From the NCBI GenBank assembly GCA_003569245.1, contig BGOM01000015.1, positions 124,001 to 188,000 of the forward strand: 64,000 bases of DNA, in the 5' to 3' direction. Shown here piece by piece: positions 16,354-25,347 of the stretch (its first letter is position 1; every line of letters begins with the position of its first letter). The stretch comes from Opitutia bacterium. Lineage in GTDB: Bacteria > Verrucomicrobiota > Verrucomicrobiia > Opitutales > UBA953. The translations under genes and the position numbers were made by a program. Below the pieces are notes generated by a model. That model searched no databases. It saw only the letters and a list, made by a program, of their open reading frames with translations, and was not told where the DNA came from.

Positions 16354-18264
16354 ATGACCCCGTCGCCTGCCCCTTCGTCCGTCAGCTGGACCCAGCGCGC
16401 GCTGTTCTTCCTGGTCGTCTACGGCTCCCTCGCGGCCGGGTCGCTGTGGTTCGCCTATGAGCTGCGTTTCACCGGGGCGAACGTGGTCGGCGCGGAACCG
16501 GCGAAGGTGGACGCCTTCCTGCACATGCAGCGCCCGGCCGCCCTGCTTTGGGTCGTGCCGCTGAAGTTCCTGCTCCTGGGCCTCGCCGGCCAGTTCCGGG
16601 GCGTGTTCTATTACTTCCGTCTCCACGATGCGCTCCGGATGGCCGGGGCCTTGGCGACCGCGACCTTGCTCATGCTTCTCCTGCCGGAGGTGGCGGGGGC
16701 GGTCACCGCGACCGCGACCTTTTCGCTGCCCCGCGGCGTCACGCTCGTCGACTTCAACCTCTCCCTCCTCCTGTTCGTCGGTTTCCGCGTCTCGATCCGC
16801 GCCCTGCGCGAACGCTTCTCCGGTCAGGAAGCCCCTGCCGGCGTCGTCGAACGCCTCGTGGTCGTGGGCGCCGGCCGCTCGGGTGAGCAGCTGGTCGCCG
16901 AGCTGCGCAGCCGCCGCGGACACGGCCTCGAGCCCGTCTGCTTCGTCGACGACGACCTGGCCAAGCACGGTCTCTCGATCCACGGACTGCCGGTGGCCGG
17001 CTCGCCCGAGGCCATCCCGCAGCTGGTCGACAAGTTCGGCGTGACGGAGGTGATCCTCGCGCTCCCGAGCAACAGCGCCAAACGGATCCGCGAGATCAGC
17101 GCGATCGCCTCCCGCCAAGGCCTGCGCGTGCGGGTCGTCCCGTCGATGGCCGATCTTGCCGGCGGCCGCGTCCGCGCGACCGACCTGCGTGCCGTCTCGG
17201 TGGAGGACCTGCTGGGACGGCAGCCCGCGCAGCTCGACGACGCGGCCATCGGTTCGATGATCGCCGGCCGCACCGTCCTCGTCACCGGCGCCGGCGGGAG
17301 CATCGGCCAGGAAATCTGCCGGCAGGTCGCCGCGCGCAACCCCGGCCGGCTGCTCCTCCTGGACCGGTGCGAGGTCCTCCTCTACCAGACCGAGCAGGCC
17401 CTGGTCGCCGCCGGCGCCGGCGCCCTTATCACGCCCCTCGTCGGCGACGTCACCGATGAGGCGCGGCTCCGCGAGGTCTTCACGCGTTTCCGCCCCGAGC
17501 TCGTCCTCCACGCCGCCGCGCACAAACACGTGCCCCTGATGGAGTCGCAGCCCGGCGAGGCGTTGAAGAACAACGTGCTCGGCACGGCCCTCCTCGCGCG
17601 GCTCGCGAGCGAGCATGGGGTGGAGCAGTTCGTCCTGATCTCCTCGGATAAGGCCGTCAACCCCACCAACGTGATGGGCGCGTCTAAGCGTCTCTCCGAA
17701 CTCGTCATCCAGGGGCTCCAGGCCCGCCCGGCCAACCGCACGCGCTTCGTGGCGGTCCGTTTCGGCAACGTGCTCGCCTCCTCCGGTTCGGTCATCCCGC
17801 TCTTCCGCCAGCAGATCGCGGAAGGCGGACCGGTCACCGTGACGCACCCGGACGTGAAGCGTTACTTCATGACCATCCCCGAGGCCGTCGGGCTGGTCCT
17901 GCAGAGCGCCACCCAAGGGGAGGGCGGGGACATCCTCGTCCTCGAGATGGGCGAGCCCCTCCGCATCGTCGACCTCGCCCGTCAGCTCATCGAGCTCAGC
18001 GGTTTCCGGCCCGACGTGGACATCGAGATCAAGATCGTCGGGCTCCGCCCGGGCGAAAAACTCGTCGAGGAATTGCAGCTGGAGGGCGAGCATTACCGCC
18101 CGACCACCCACCCGCGCATCCGGCGTTTCGTGGGCGCCCGCCCCGACCACGCCGCGCTCGACCGCCTCCTGGCCGACGTGCGCGCCTTGCTCCCGCTGGA
18201 GCGGGCCGCCTGCAAGCAGGGCCTGCGGGCGCTCGTCCCCGAGTACGTCCCGTACGTCGACTAG
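16354..18264 (+). CDS. CapD/FlaA1-like nucleoside-diphosphate-sugar 4,6-dehydratase, membrane bound
   Basis: 636 aa polysaccharide-biosynthesis enzyme of the WbpM/PglF/CapD group. Four N-terminal membrane segments (about 10-160) are followed by a CoA-binding-like Rossmann domain (VERLVVVGAGRSGEQLV) and a catalytic extended-SDR domain beginning VLVTGAGGSIGQEICRQ. That domain contains HAAAHKHVPLME and the active-site segment SSDKAVNPTNVMGASKR, where Met replaces the usual Tyr, as in this family. It likely removes water from UDP-GlcNAc or a related sugar as the first step to a deoxy-amino sugar for surface glycans. It stands alone, with no glycan cluster beside it. Confidence 0.92.
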   Translation: MTPSPAPSSVSWTQRALFFLVVYGSLAAGSLWFAYELRFTGANVVGAEPAKVDAFLHMQRPAALLWVVPLKFLLLGLAGQFRGVFYYFRLHDALRMAGALATATLLMLLLPEVAGAVTATATFSLPRGVTLVDFNLSLLLFVGFRVSIRALRERFSGQEAPAGVVERLVVVGAGRSGEQLVAELRSRRGHGLEPVCFVDDDLAKHGLSIHGLPVAGSPEAIPQLVDKFGVTEVILALPSNSAKRIREISAIASRQGLRVRVVPSMADLAGGRVRATDLRAVSVEDLLGRQPAQLDDAAIGSMIAGRTVLVTGAGGSIGQEICRQVAARNPGRLLLLDRCEVLLYQTEQALVAAGAGALITPLVGDVTDEARLREVFTRFRPELVLHAAAHKHVPLMESQPGEALKNNVLGTALLARLASEHGVEQFVLISSDKAVNPTNVMGASKRLSELVIQGLQARPANRTRFVAVRFGNVLASSGSVIPLFRQQIAEGGPVTVTHPDVKRYFMTIPEAVGLVLQSATQGEGGDILVLEMGEPLRIVDLARQLIELSGFRPDVDIEIKIVGLRPGEKLVEELQLEGEHYRPTTHPRIRRFVGARPDHAALDRLLADVRALLPLERAACKQGLRALVPEYVPYVD

Positions 18265-18315
18265 GTTTTTTCGGTTCGGGCTTCACAGCCGGACCGGGAC
18301 GGACACGCTGGGTGC

Positions 18316-18837
18316 ATGGCCCGTCCTTCCGCCACCGCGCCCGTCGTCGGCATCATCATGGGTTCCCAGTCCGACTGGGAGACGATGATCCATGCCGCCG
18401 ACACCCTCAAGCTCCTGGGGATTCCCTTTGAGAGCGAGGTCGTGAGCGCGCACCGCACCCCGCTCAAGCTCAAGGATTACGCCTTGGCCGCGAAGAAGCG
18501 CGGGTTGAAGGTCATCATCGCCGGGGCCGGCGGCGCCGCCCACCTGCCGGGCATGGCCGCCGCGATGACGGTGCTCCCGGTCATGGGCGTACCCGTCCAG
18601 TCCAAGGCGCTCGACGGTATCGACTCTTTGCTCTCGATCGTCCAGATGCCGGCCGGCATCCCGGTGCACACCTTCGCGATCGGCCGCGCCGGCGCCATCA
18701 ACGCCGCCCTCGGCGCCGCCGCCATCCTCGCCCTGAACGACGTCGCTCTGGCGAAGAAGCTCGACGCCTACCGCGCGAAGCAGACCAAGGCCGTGCTCGA
18801 TAACCCGATCCCCGGCCGCCAAGGCAAGCAGCGCTGA
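18316..18837 (+). CDS. purE: N5-carboxyaminoimidazole ribonucleotide mutase
   Basis: 173 aa class I PurE, which moves the carboxyl group of N5-CAIR to give CAIR in purine synthesis. The family signatures are [13 protein letters not shown], the catalytic-His segment [22 protein letters not shown], and the [21 protein letters not shown] loop. The class I assignment is supported by purK starting two bases after its stop; PurK supplies N5-CAIR. A short C-terminal extension is Lys/Arg rich. Confidence 0.97.
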   Translation: MARPSATAPVVGIIMGSQSDWETMIHAADTLKLLGIPFESEVVSAHRTPLKLKDYALAAKKRGLKVIIAGAGGAAHLPGMAAAMTVLPVMGVPVQSKALDGIDSLLSIVQMPAGIPVHTFAIGRAGAINAALGAAAILALNDVALAKKLDAYRAKQTKAVLDNPIPGRQGKQR

Positions 18838-18839
18838 TC

Positions 18840-19979
18840 ATGGAGCGACCCTTGATGCCAGGCGGGACCCTCGGGATCCTCGGCGGCGGCCAGCTCGGCC
18901 GCATGTCGGCGATCGCCGCCCGCCGCCTCGGCTACAAGGTCCGCACCTTCGATCCCGCCCCCGGGGCCTGCGCCGCCGCGATCGCGGATGAGCATGTGAC
19001 GGCCGATTGGAGCGACACCGCCGCGCTCACGCGCTTCGCCCAAGGCTGCGGTCGCATCACCCTCGAGTTCGAGAACATCCCGCCCGCGACCGTCGAGTTC
19101 GTCGCCCGGAACGTCCCGAGCCATCCGTCGGCCAACGTGCTCGCGATCTGCCAGAACCGTCGCCGCGAGAAGGAGTTCCTGCGCGGCGCCGGCATCCCCT
19201 GCGCCCCGTTCGCGGTCGTCGCCTCCCTCGCCGAACTGCAGGCCGCCGTGCGGACGATCGGCTTCCCGTGCGTCCTCAAGACCGCGGATTTCGGTTACGA
19301 CGGCAAGGGCCAGGTCAAGCTGCCGACCGCCGAGGCCGACCTCGCCGCCGCGTGGGCCAAGATCGGCGGCGGGCTCGGCGTCCTCGAGGCGTGGATTCCC
19401 TTCCAACTCGAGATCTCCGTGCTGGTCGCGCGCACCGTCGACGGTCGCACCGCCGTCTACGACGCGGCCGAGAACACCCATCGCAACCACATCCTCCACC
19501 TCTCGATCTCGCCGGCGCGCATCACCGACGCGACCGCCGCCGAAGCCCGCGCCTTGGCGCTCGGTATCGCGGAGCAGATCGGACTCGTCGGCCTCCTCGC
19601 CGTCGAGATGTTCGTGCAGGACGGCCGGATCATCGTCAACGAGCTCGCCCCGCGCCCGCACAACAGCGGTCACCAGACCTTCGACGCCCACGAGACGAGC
19701 CAGTTCGAGCAGCATGTCCGCGCGGTCTGCGGCCTGCCGCTCGGCGGCACCAAGCCCCTGCAGCCGTCGGTCATGCTCAACCTGCTGGGCGATCTCTGGA
19801 AGCAAGGGCAGGAACCCGATTGGACCAAGGTCCTCGCGGATCCTTCCGCCAAGCTGCACCTCTACGACAAAGGCCGGGCCGCCCCGGGCCGCAAGATGGG
19901 GCACGTGACCGTGACCGCCCCGACGCGCGAGGAAGCCCTCCGCCGCGCCGAGGCGATCTTCGCCGCCCTGTCCGCCTGA
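18840..19979 (+). CDS. purK: N5-carboxyaminoimidazole ribonucleotide synthase
   Basis: 379 aa ATP-grasp enzyme that carboxylates AIR with bicarbonate and ATP. The N-terminal pre-ATP-grasp domain starts LGILGGGQLGRM. The central domain has ITLEFENIP, QNRRREKEFL and PCVLKTADFGYDGKGQVK, and the catalytic end has NELAPRPHNSGHQTFDA. It follows purE with a 2-base gap, so the pair is an operon. Its stop shares TGATCA with the convergent membrane-protein gene. Confidence 0.97.
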   Translation: MERPLMPGGTLGILGGGQLGRMSAIAARRLGYKVRTFDPAPGACAAAIADEHVTADWSDTAALTRFAQGCGRITLEFENIPPATVEFVARNVPSHPSANVLAICQNRRREKEFLRGAGIPCAPFAVVASLAELQAAVRTIGFPCVLKTADFGYDGKGQVKLPTAEADLAAAWAKIGGGLGVLEAWIPFQLEISVLVARTVDGRTAVYDAAENTHRNHILHLSISPARITDATAAEARALALGIAEQIGLVGLLAVEMFVQDGRIIVNELAPRPHNSGHQTFDAHETSQFEQHVRAVCGLPLGGTKPLQPSVMLNLLGDLWKQGQEPDWTKVLADPSAKLHLYDKGRAAPGRKMGHVTVTAPTREEALRRAEAIFAALSA

Positions 19980-20432
19980 TCAGTCGAGCAGGTCCGGCTT
20001 GCGCGTGAAGAGCGCCACCGGGATCTGGCCGAGCGAGAGGAAGAGCAGGATCGCCTGGAAGACCGGGAGGCGCGCCTTCTGGTGCTGCGCGGCCGCGAGG
20101 TAGTTCTTCGCCATCACCTCGGAGATCATCGCGAACGCGAAGAGCAGCGAGGCGACGGAGAGGATGGCGAAGCCGAGCCACCAGCGGTGGTCGGACGCGG
20201 TCCGCTGCCAGGGCGTCAGGAGCAGCGCGGCGTACAGGAAGAAGAACCAGCACTCGACCTGCAGCGCGACGGGGAAGGTGACGTACGCCGGGTTCCAGCG
20301 GGGCGGGATCCGCCAGGGGCCGAGCGTGAAACCGCCCAGCAGTTCGACGAGCCCGAGGGCGACGCACAGCGCGGCGAGGGCCCAAGAGGCCCAACGCGCA
20401 TACCGGAGTCCCCGGGCCGTCTTGGTTTCCAT
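19980..20432 (-). CDS. Small four-segment membrane protein, unknown function
   Basis: 150 aa. Four hydrophobic segments are visible at about residues 11-32, 50-75, 84-109 and 122-142, with aromatic residues at the edges (WRIPPRWNPAYVTF, DHRWWLGF). No enzyme motif, conserved charged residue in the membrane, or named family is recognised. Its stop codon abuts the purK stop on the other strand. The next minus-strand gene, prmA, ends about 50 bases beyond its start, so it may be the last gene of the purN-prmA transcript. Confidence 0.65.
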   Translation of the reverse strand: METKTARGLRYARWASWALAALCVALGLVELLGGFTLGPWRIPPRWNPAYVTFPVALQVECWFFFLYAALLLTPWQRTASDHRWWLGFAILSVASLLFAFAMISEVMAKNYLAAAQHQKARLPVFQAILLFLSLGQIPVALFTRKPDLLD

Positions 20433-20481
20433 CCCGGGAGGGAAAGGGGTAATCGGCCGACCCGCAACCTTCCTCCGCGGT

Positions 20482-21369
20482 TCAGCGCGGGCGGAACAGG
20501 GCGACGTCGCTCCATTCGCCCATCACCCGGCCGTCGGTCGTCGTCGCCTCGCCCCAGGCGGCCTTGGCCTTGGCTTCGAAATGCTCCCGCACGGCCGCCT
20601 GCTCCTTGGCGAGGATCCCGCTCAAGGCCAGCACCCCGCCGGGGTTGACCGAGTCGACCAGGTTATCGGCGTAGATGCAGAGCACGTCGCTGATGATGTT
20701 CGCCAGCACGACGTCGGCGCGGCCGGTGAGCTTGAAGCCCTCCTCGAGCCCGGCGTGGTGGAAGACCGCGGCCTCGTCGGCCAAACCGTTGTCGACGCGG
20801 TTGGCGATGCTGACGCGCACGGATTCCGGGTCCCGGTCGAAACCGGCCACGCGGCCGCAGCCGAGCCGGGCGGCGGAAAGCGCGAGGATGCCGGAACCGC
20901 AGCCCGCGTCGGTCATCGACACCGTCGGGGCGGGATGCGTCGCGAGGAAGTCCATCATCCGGATGGCGCACAGGCGGGTCGTCGGGTGGTCGCCCGTCCC
21001 GAAGGCCAGGCCGGCGTCGAACCAGATCACCGCGGCGTCGGCGGGCACGGCGTACTGCCCCCGCATCCAGGCCGGCACCCAGTGCAGCCGCCCGTGGTCC
21101 CAGGGCTTGAGATGCTCCTTGTACGCTTCCTTCCAGTCCTTGTCGGCGAGGGTCGTCGACTCGTACGTGTCCGGCAGTTTCTTGAAGGCTTTCCGCAGGT
21201 CGGTCCAGGCCTCGTCGGCCTCCGCCTTGGTCTCGAAGTAGCCCATCACGAAATGCGGCTTCCCGGGGCCCTCATGGAAGAGCATCCACGAAGAGCGGGT
21301 CAGTTCGCAGAAATGGTCCTCCAGCGGCTGGACCAGGTCCTCGTGGATGGGGCACTTCAGTTCGATCAT
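20482..21369 (-). CDS. prmA: Ribosomal protein L11 methyltransferase
   Basis: 295 aa, starting at ATG 21369 inside the purN stop (ATGA). It uses S-adenosylmethionine to trimethylate ribosomal protein L11. The N-terminal half is the substrate-recognition domain with DWKEAYKEHLKPW. The catalytic half has FDAGLAFGTGDHPTTRLC, SAM motif I DAGCGSGILALSAARLG, and ANIISDVL in place of the common NILANPL. The FGTG-H-TT motif is diagnostic for PrmA. Confidence 0.92.
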   Translation of the reverse strand: MIELKCPIHEDLVQPLEDHFCELTRSSWMLFHEGPGKPHFVMGYFETKAEADEAWTDLRKAFKKLPDTYESTTLADKDWKEAYKEHLKPWDHGRLHWVPAWMRGQYAVPADAAVIWFDAGLAFGTGDHPTTRLCAIRMMDFLATHPAPTVSMTDAGCGSGILALSAARLGCGRVAGFDRDPESVRVSIANRVDNGLADEAAVFHHAGLEEGFKLTGRADVVLANIISDVLCIYADNLVDSVNPGGVLALSGILAKEQAAVREHFEAKAKAAWGEATTTDGRVMGEWSDVALFRPR

Positions 21370-21947
21370 CGGGGAAGGGTCTCGCTCAGGCGGGCGATCA
21401 CCGCGGGCAGCAGCGCATGCTCGGCGGCGTGGATCTTCTGCGCGAACGACTCCAGGGTGTCGTCCGCCGCGCGGGCGACCCGGCTCTGGCCGAGGTGGGC
21501 GCCGCCGTCGATCTCCGCGTTGACCCAATGCACGGTGCAACCGCTTTCCGGCACGCCGGCGTGCCAGGCCTGGCCGATGCCGTCCAGCCCGGGGAAAGCC
21601 GGCAGGAGGCTGGGGTGGAGGTTGATGATGCGTCCGGCGAACGCCTCGAGCAAGGGGGCCTTGATCACGCGCATGAAGCCGGCGAGCACGACGAGGTCGA
21701 CGCCGGCGGCCTTCAGGTCGTCCGCCCAGGCCTGCTCGCGTTCGGGCGAGAACTTGGTCTTGAACGGACCGGTATCGAGGAACCGGGCGGGGATGCCGTA
21801 CTTCGGGCCGAGGTCCAGCATCTTGCAGGTCGGGACGTCGCACCAGAGGCCGACGACCTGGGCGCGGCCGAGACGGCCTTCGGCCTGCGCGCGGAGGACC
21901 GCGTCGGCGTTGGAGCCGCGACCGGAGCCGAGGAGGGCGACGCGCAT
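21366..21947 (-). CDS. purN: Phosphoribosylglycinamide formyltransferase
   Basis: 193 aa, from ATG 21947; the open frame extends far upstream only as a shadow of the opposite strand. It adds a formyl group from 10-formyl-THF to GAR. Landmarks are VALLGSGRGSNADAVL, LVVLAGFMRVIKAPLL, the catalytic Asn-His in INLHPSLLPAFPGLDGIGQA, and the Asp in EIDGGAHLGQ. It is coupled to prmA by an ATGA overlap. Upstream is a 117-base divergent region shared with namZ, which contains a 7-bp GC inverted repeat (22024-22030 / 22047-22053). Confidence 0.95.
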   Translation of the reverse strand: MRVALLGSGRGSNADAVLRAQAEGRLGRAQVVGLWCDVPTCKMLDLGPKYGIPARFLDTGPFKTKFSPEREQAWADDLKAAGVDLVVLAGFMRVIKAPLLEAFAGRIINLHPSLLPAFPGLDGIGQAWHAGVPESGCTVHWVNAEIDGGAHLGQSRVARAADDTLESFAQKIHAAEHALLPAVIARLSETLPR

Positions 21948-22064
21948 GGGAGCACGCTGTCCGCCCCCGCCTCGCCTGCAAACGGATTTTCGCCGCCCGA
22001 GAAAATCGAAATCAACCTTTGAACCCGCCCGGATTCGGGGAAGGATGGGCGGGCTTACCTTTCC

Positions 22065-23384
22065 ATGGATCGCCGCGACTTCGTCCGTCACTCCGCCCTG
22101 GCCTCGCTGGGCGCCGCCTTCCTCGCCGGGTGTTCGTCCGGAGCCGGCGGTGGCGCGGTCGGGCCCGCCGCACCGGCGACGCCGACGCCGAAACCGCCGG
22201 TTCCGACCGGCCGGACCGTCCTGGGCATCGACACCTTCGCCGCGCAAGGCTTCGCCGCGTTGAAGGGTCTCCGGTGCGGGCTCGTCACGCACCGCGCCGG
22301 CCGCGATGGCGCCGGGCAACGCACGGCCGACGTCCTCGCGCGCGCGCCCGGCGTCCGCCTCACCAAGCTCTTCGGGCCGGAGCACGGCATCGACGGCACC
22401 GCCGCGGCGGAGATCGTGGTGAAGCACGCCAAGGATGCGCGCACCGGCCTGCCGGTCTATTCGCTCTATGGCGCCACGCGTCGCCCGACCCCCGAGATGC
22501 TCGAGGGCCTCGATGTCGTCGTGGTCGATTTCCAGGATATCGGCTCCCGCTCCTACACCTACATCAGCTGCCTGCGTCTCGTGATCGAGGCCTGCTTCTC
22601 GATGCCCCGCCCGATCCGCGTGATCGTCCTCGACCGCCCCAACCCGCTCGGCGGGGAGAAGGTCGACGGTCCGTTCCTCGATCGCAAGTGGCGCAGCTAC
22701 GTCGGCTCCTATGAGATGCCTTACGTGCATGGGCTCACCATCGGCGAGATCGCCCGCTGGGCGGTAGCGACCCCGGGCGTCCTCGACCTCGACGAGGCCA
22801 CGCGCCGCCGCGGCTCGCTCGAGGTCATCCCGCTGCGGAACTGGTCCCGCGCCCGGACCTGGGATCAGACCGGCCTGACCTGGGTGCCGACGTCCCCCTT
22901 CATCGCCACGCCGCAGGCCGCGCTCGGCTACGCGATGACCGGGCTGGGTTGCCAGCTCGGCGAGTTCACGCACGGCGCCGCCGGCCAGCAGCCGTTCCGC
23001 TTCCTCCGCGCCGGTCGGCGCAAGGCGGCCGAGATCGTCGCGGCCCTCGGGCAAGCCGTGCCCGGCCTGACGTTGGAACCGCGCACCTTGGCCGACGGCA
23101 CCCAGGGCGTCTACACCACCGTCTCCGACTGGGCCCGGTTCAAGCCGTGCGCGATCTCCCTGCACATGATGCGCCAGAGCTGCCTCTGGGATCCGAGCAA
23201 TCCGTTCGCGCGGGCGACCGGGACGCAGCGCGACCTCTTCATCAAGCACACCGGCAGCGAGGCCTTCTTCGAGGAGCTGCGCCAGAAGGGCGCCCGCGTC
23301 GACCTGCCCCGCTGGATGGCGAAGTGGGATGCCGACGCGGCGTCCTTCCGGGCCCGCACGGCGCCGTACCGGCTTTACGCCTGA
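22065..23384 (+). CDS. NamZ-like exo-beta-N-acetylmuramidase (DUF1343), Tat lipoprotein
   Basis: 439 aa. The N-terminus has both a twin-arginine motif (MDRRDFVRHS) and a lipobox (FLAGC, Cys near residue 23), so it is probably a folded-export lipoprotein. The DUF1343 body has CGLVTHRAGRDG, LTKLFGPEHGIDG, LPVYSLYGATRRPTPEML, DFQDIGSRSYTYIS and LDRPNPLGG. Founding members release terminal MurNAc from peptidoglycan fragments. It probably helps recycle cell wall in the periplasm. No other recycling gene is adjacent. It converges exactly on purF. Confidence 0.9.
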   Translation: MDRRDFVRHSALASLGAAFLAGCSSGAGGGAVGPAAPATPTPKPPVPTGRTVLGIDTFAAQGFAALKGLRCGLVTHRAGRDGAGQRTADVLARAPGVRLTKLFGPEHGIDGTAAAEIVVKHAKDARTGLPVYSLYGATRRPTPEMLEGLDVVVVDFQDIGSRSYTYISCLRLVIEACFSMPRPIRVIVLDRPNPLGGEKVDGPFLDRKWRSYVGSYEMPYVHGLTIGEIARWAVATPGVLDLDEATRRRGSLEVIPLRNWSRARTWDQTGLTWVPTSPFIATPQAALGYAMTGLGCQLGEFTHGAAGQQPFRFLRAGRRKAAEIVAALGQAVPGLTLEPRTLADGTQGVYTTVSDWARFKPCAISLHMMRQSCLWDPSNPFARATGTQRDLFIKHTGSEAFFEELRQKGARVDLPRWMAKWDADAASFRARTAPYRLYA

Positions 23385-25298
23385 TCAGTAGGCGCGACCT
23401 TCGCGCTTTTCCCAGTAGTTCATGTAGGCGCGGTTGAGCACGCCCAGCCCGCCCGGGGTCGGGTAATCGCCCGTGAAGTACCAGTCGCCCCGGCTCGTCG
23501 GGCAGGCCCGGTGCAGCGACGCGATCTTCTGGAAGACCAGCACCAGCTCACCCTTCCACCCGGACTTCACCGGGTAGACGAGCTCGGCCGCCTTGGCGGC
23601 GATCTCCTGCTCGGTGAAGGCATCGTAGATCCGCTTCACGTGGTTGCGCATCTCGGCGGTCGGGCGTTTCGACTGGGCGACGCAGTCCTCGTAGACCTCG
23701 CGCAGCAGGTCGTTCATGCCGCGGTCCTTGCAGAGCGCGACGGCCGCCTGGAAGGCGAGGAACTTGCCCATCTCGGACATGTCGATGCCGTAGCAGTCCG
23801 GGTAGCGGATCTGCGGCGCCGTGGACGCGATGACGATGCGCTTCGGGTTCGGGCGCGCGAGGATGCGCAGGATCGACTGGCGCAGGGTCGTGCCGCGGAC
23901 GATCGAGTCGTCGACGCAGACCAGGGTGTCGCCCTCCTTCACGGTGCCGTAGGAGATGTCGTAGACGTGCGAGGCCATCTGCATGCGGTTCTTCTCCTGG
24001 GAGATGAACGTGCGCAGCTTGACGTCCTTGTGGGCGACCTTCTCGCCGCGCGGCCAGCCGCCGAGCACGAGGCGGTCGATGGTGGCCTCGTCGAGCTTCC
24101 CGGCCCGCTGCGCCTCGACCAGCTGCCGGCGGACCTGCGAGCGGCGGCGGAGGCGGAGTTCCTCCATCAGGCCGTACCAGGCGATCTCCGCCGTGTTCGG
24201 GATGTAGGAGAAGATCGCGTGCTGATGGTCGTCCTGGATCAGCGCCAGGACCTCGTCGGCGAGCGCGGCCCCGAGCGCCTTGCGCTCGGCGTAGATCTCG
24301 GGGTCGTTCCCGCGCGAGAAGTAGATGCGCTCGAAGGAGCAGTGCCGGCGCTCGCCGGGCGCGTGCACGACCTCGACCGAGTGGCGGCCGTCCGCCTTCA
24401 TGATGAGCGCGTGGCCGGGCGGGAGCTCCTGCACGTCCTCCTGGGCGACGCCCACGATGGTCATCAGGGCGACGCGCTCGGAGGCGACGGCGAAGAGGTC
24501 CTCGGTGCGGACGTACCAGCAGGGGCGGATGCCGTTGGGGTCGCGCAGCACGAAGGAGTCCCCGTTGCCGATGAGGCCGGCGATCGCGTAGCCGCCATCC
24601 CAGTTCTTCGCGGCCTTGCGCAGGACGTTGCCCACGTCGAGGTGCTTGGAGATCTCGGCCTGCACCGCCATGCCGCTCAGGCCCTGATCCTTGAAGGCCT
24701 TGAAGAGCCGGTCATGCTCCTCGTCCAGCCAGAAGCCGATCTCCTCGAGGATGGACTGCGTGTCCGTGGAGTAGATGACGTGGGCGCCTCGCTCGGTCAG
24801 CGAGCTGTTCAGGTCCGAGGTGTTGGTGAGGTTGAAGTTGCCGGCGACGAGCAGGTTGCGCGTCGGCCAGATCGACTTGCGGGCGTAAGGATGGCACGAG
24901 ACGGAATCGAAGTTGCCCGACGTCCCGTAGCGGAGGTGGCCGAGGAGGACCTCCCCGCCGAAGTCGAAGTGGCGCTTCACCGTCTCGGGGAACTCCGGGA
25001 CGATGACGCCCTCGCGGACCTGGTCGGCGTAGGTCTTGATCTGGCGGGTGAAGATCTGCGTCAGGCCCTGCGCGCCGATCTCGCGGTCGCGGAAGAGGAA
25101 CGCCTCGCCGTTCTCGGCGCCGATCTTGACGCAGCCGATGCCCGCGCCGTCCTGGCCGCGGTTGTGCTGCTTCTCCATGAGCAGGAACAGCTGGTTGAAG
25201 CCGTGGAGCGGCGAGCCGTACTTCTCCTGGTACCACTTCAGGTCCTTCGTCAGCCGGACCAGGGCAATGCCGCATTCATGCCGTAGGGAGTCGCTCAT
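23385..25298 (-). CDS. purF: Amidophosphoribosyltransferase, long form
   Basis: 637 aa, well above the usual 460-510. It catalyses the first committed step of purine synthesis (PRPP + glutamine). The Ntn glutaminase domain has the nucleophile Cys9 in RHECGIALVRL, then KQHNRGQDGAGIG and LGHLRYGTSGNFD. The phosphoribosyltransferase domain has the PRPP loop LVCVDDSIVRGTT and later PDCYGIDMSEMG. The extra length resembles the large PurF found in Bacteroidetes-type lineages. The eight residues before Cys9 suggest a short propeptide or initiator removal. Confidence 0.95.
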   Translation of the reverse strand: MSDSLRHECGIALVRLTKDLKWYQEKYGSPLHGFNQLFLLMEKQHNRGQDGAGIGCVKIGAENGEAFLFRDREIGAQGLTQIFTRQIKTYADQVREGVIVPEFPETVKRHFDFGGEVLLGHLRYGTSGNFDSVSCHPYARKSIWPTRNLLVAGNFNLTNTSDLNSSLTERGAHVIYSTDTQSILEEIGFWLDEEHDRLFKAFKDQGLSGMAVQAEISKHLDVGNVLRKAAKNWDGGYAIAGLIGNGDSFVLRDPNGIRPCWYVRTEDLFAVASERVALMTIVGVAQEDVQELPPGHALIMKADGRHSVEVVHAPGERRHCSFERIYFSRGNDPEIYAERKALGAALADEVLALIQDDHQHAIFSYIPNTAEIAWYGLMEELRLRRRSQVRRQLVEAQRAGKLDEATIDRLVLGGWPRGEKVAHKDVKLRTFISQEKNRMQMASHVYDISYGTVKEGDTLVCVDDSIVRGTTLRQSILRILARPNPKRIVIASTAPQIRYPDCYGIDMSEMGKFLAFQAAVALCKDRGMNDLLREVYEDCVAQSKRPTAEMRNHVKRIYDAFTEQEIAAKAAELVYPVKSGWKGELVLVFQKIASLHRACPTSRGDWYFTGDYPTPGGLGVLNRAYMNYWEKREGRAY

Positions 25299-25347
25299 CG
25301 CAGGCTTCCGAGAATGTCGGCTCCGTGAACCCCCTGTCCAGCGATTA

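Noticed and set aside
23511..25286. 591-codon plus-strand open frame
   Set aside because: Antisense shadow of purF. In very GC-rich DNA the opposite strand lacks stops; the product is a low-complexity Arg/Asp/Ala/Val chain without any motif.
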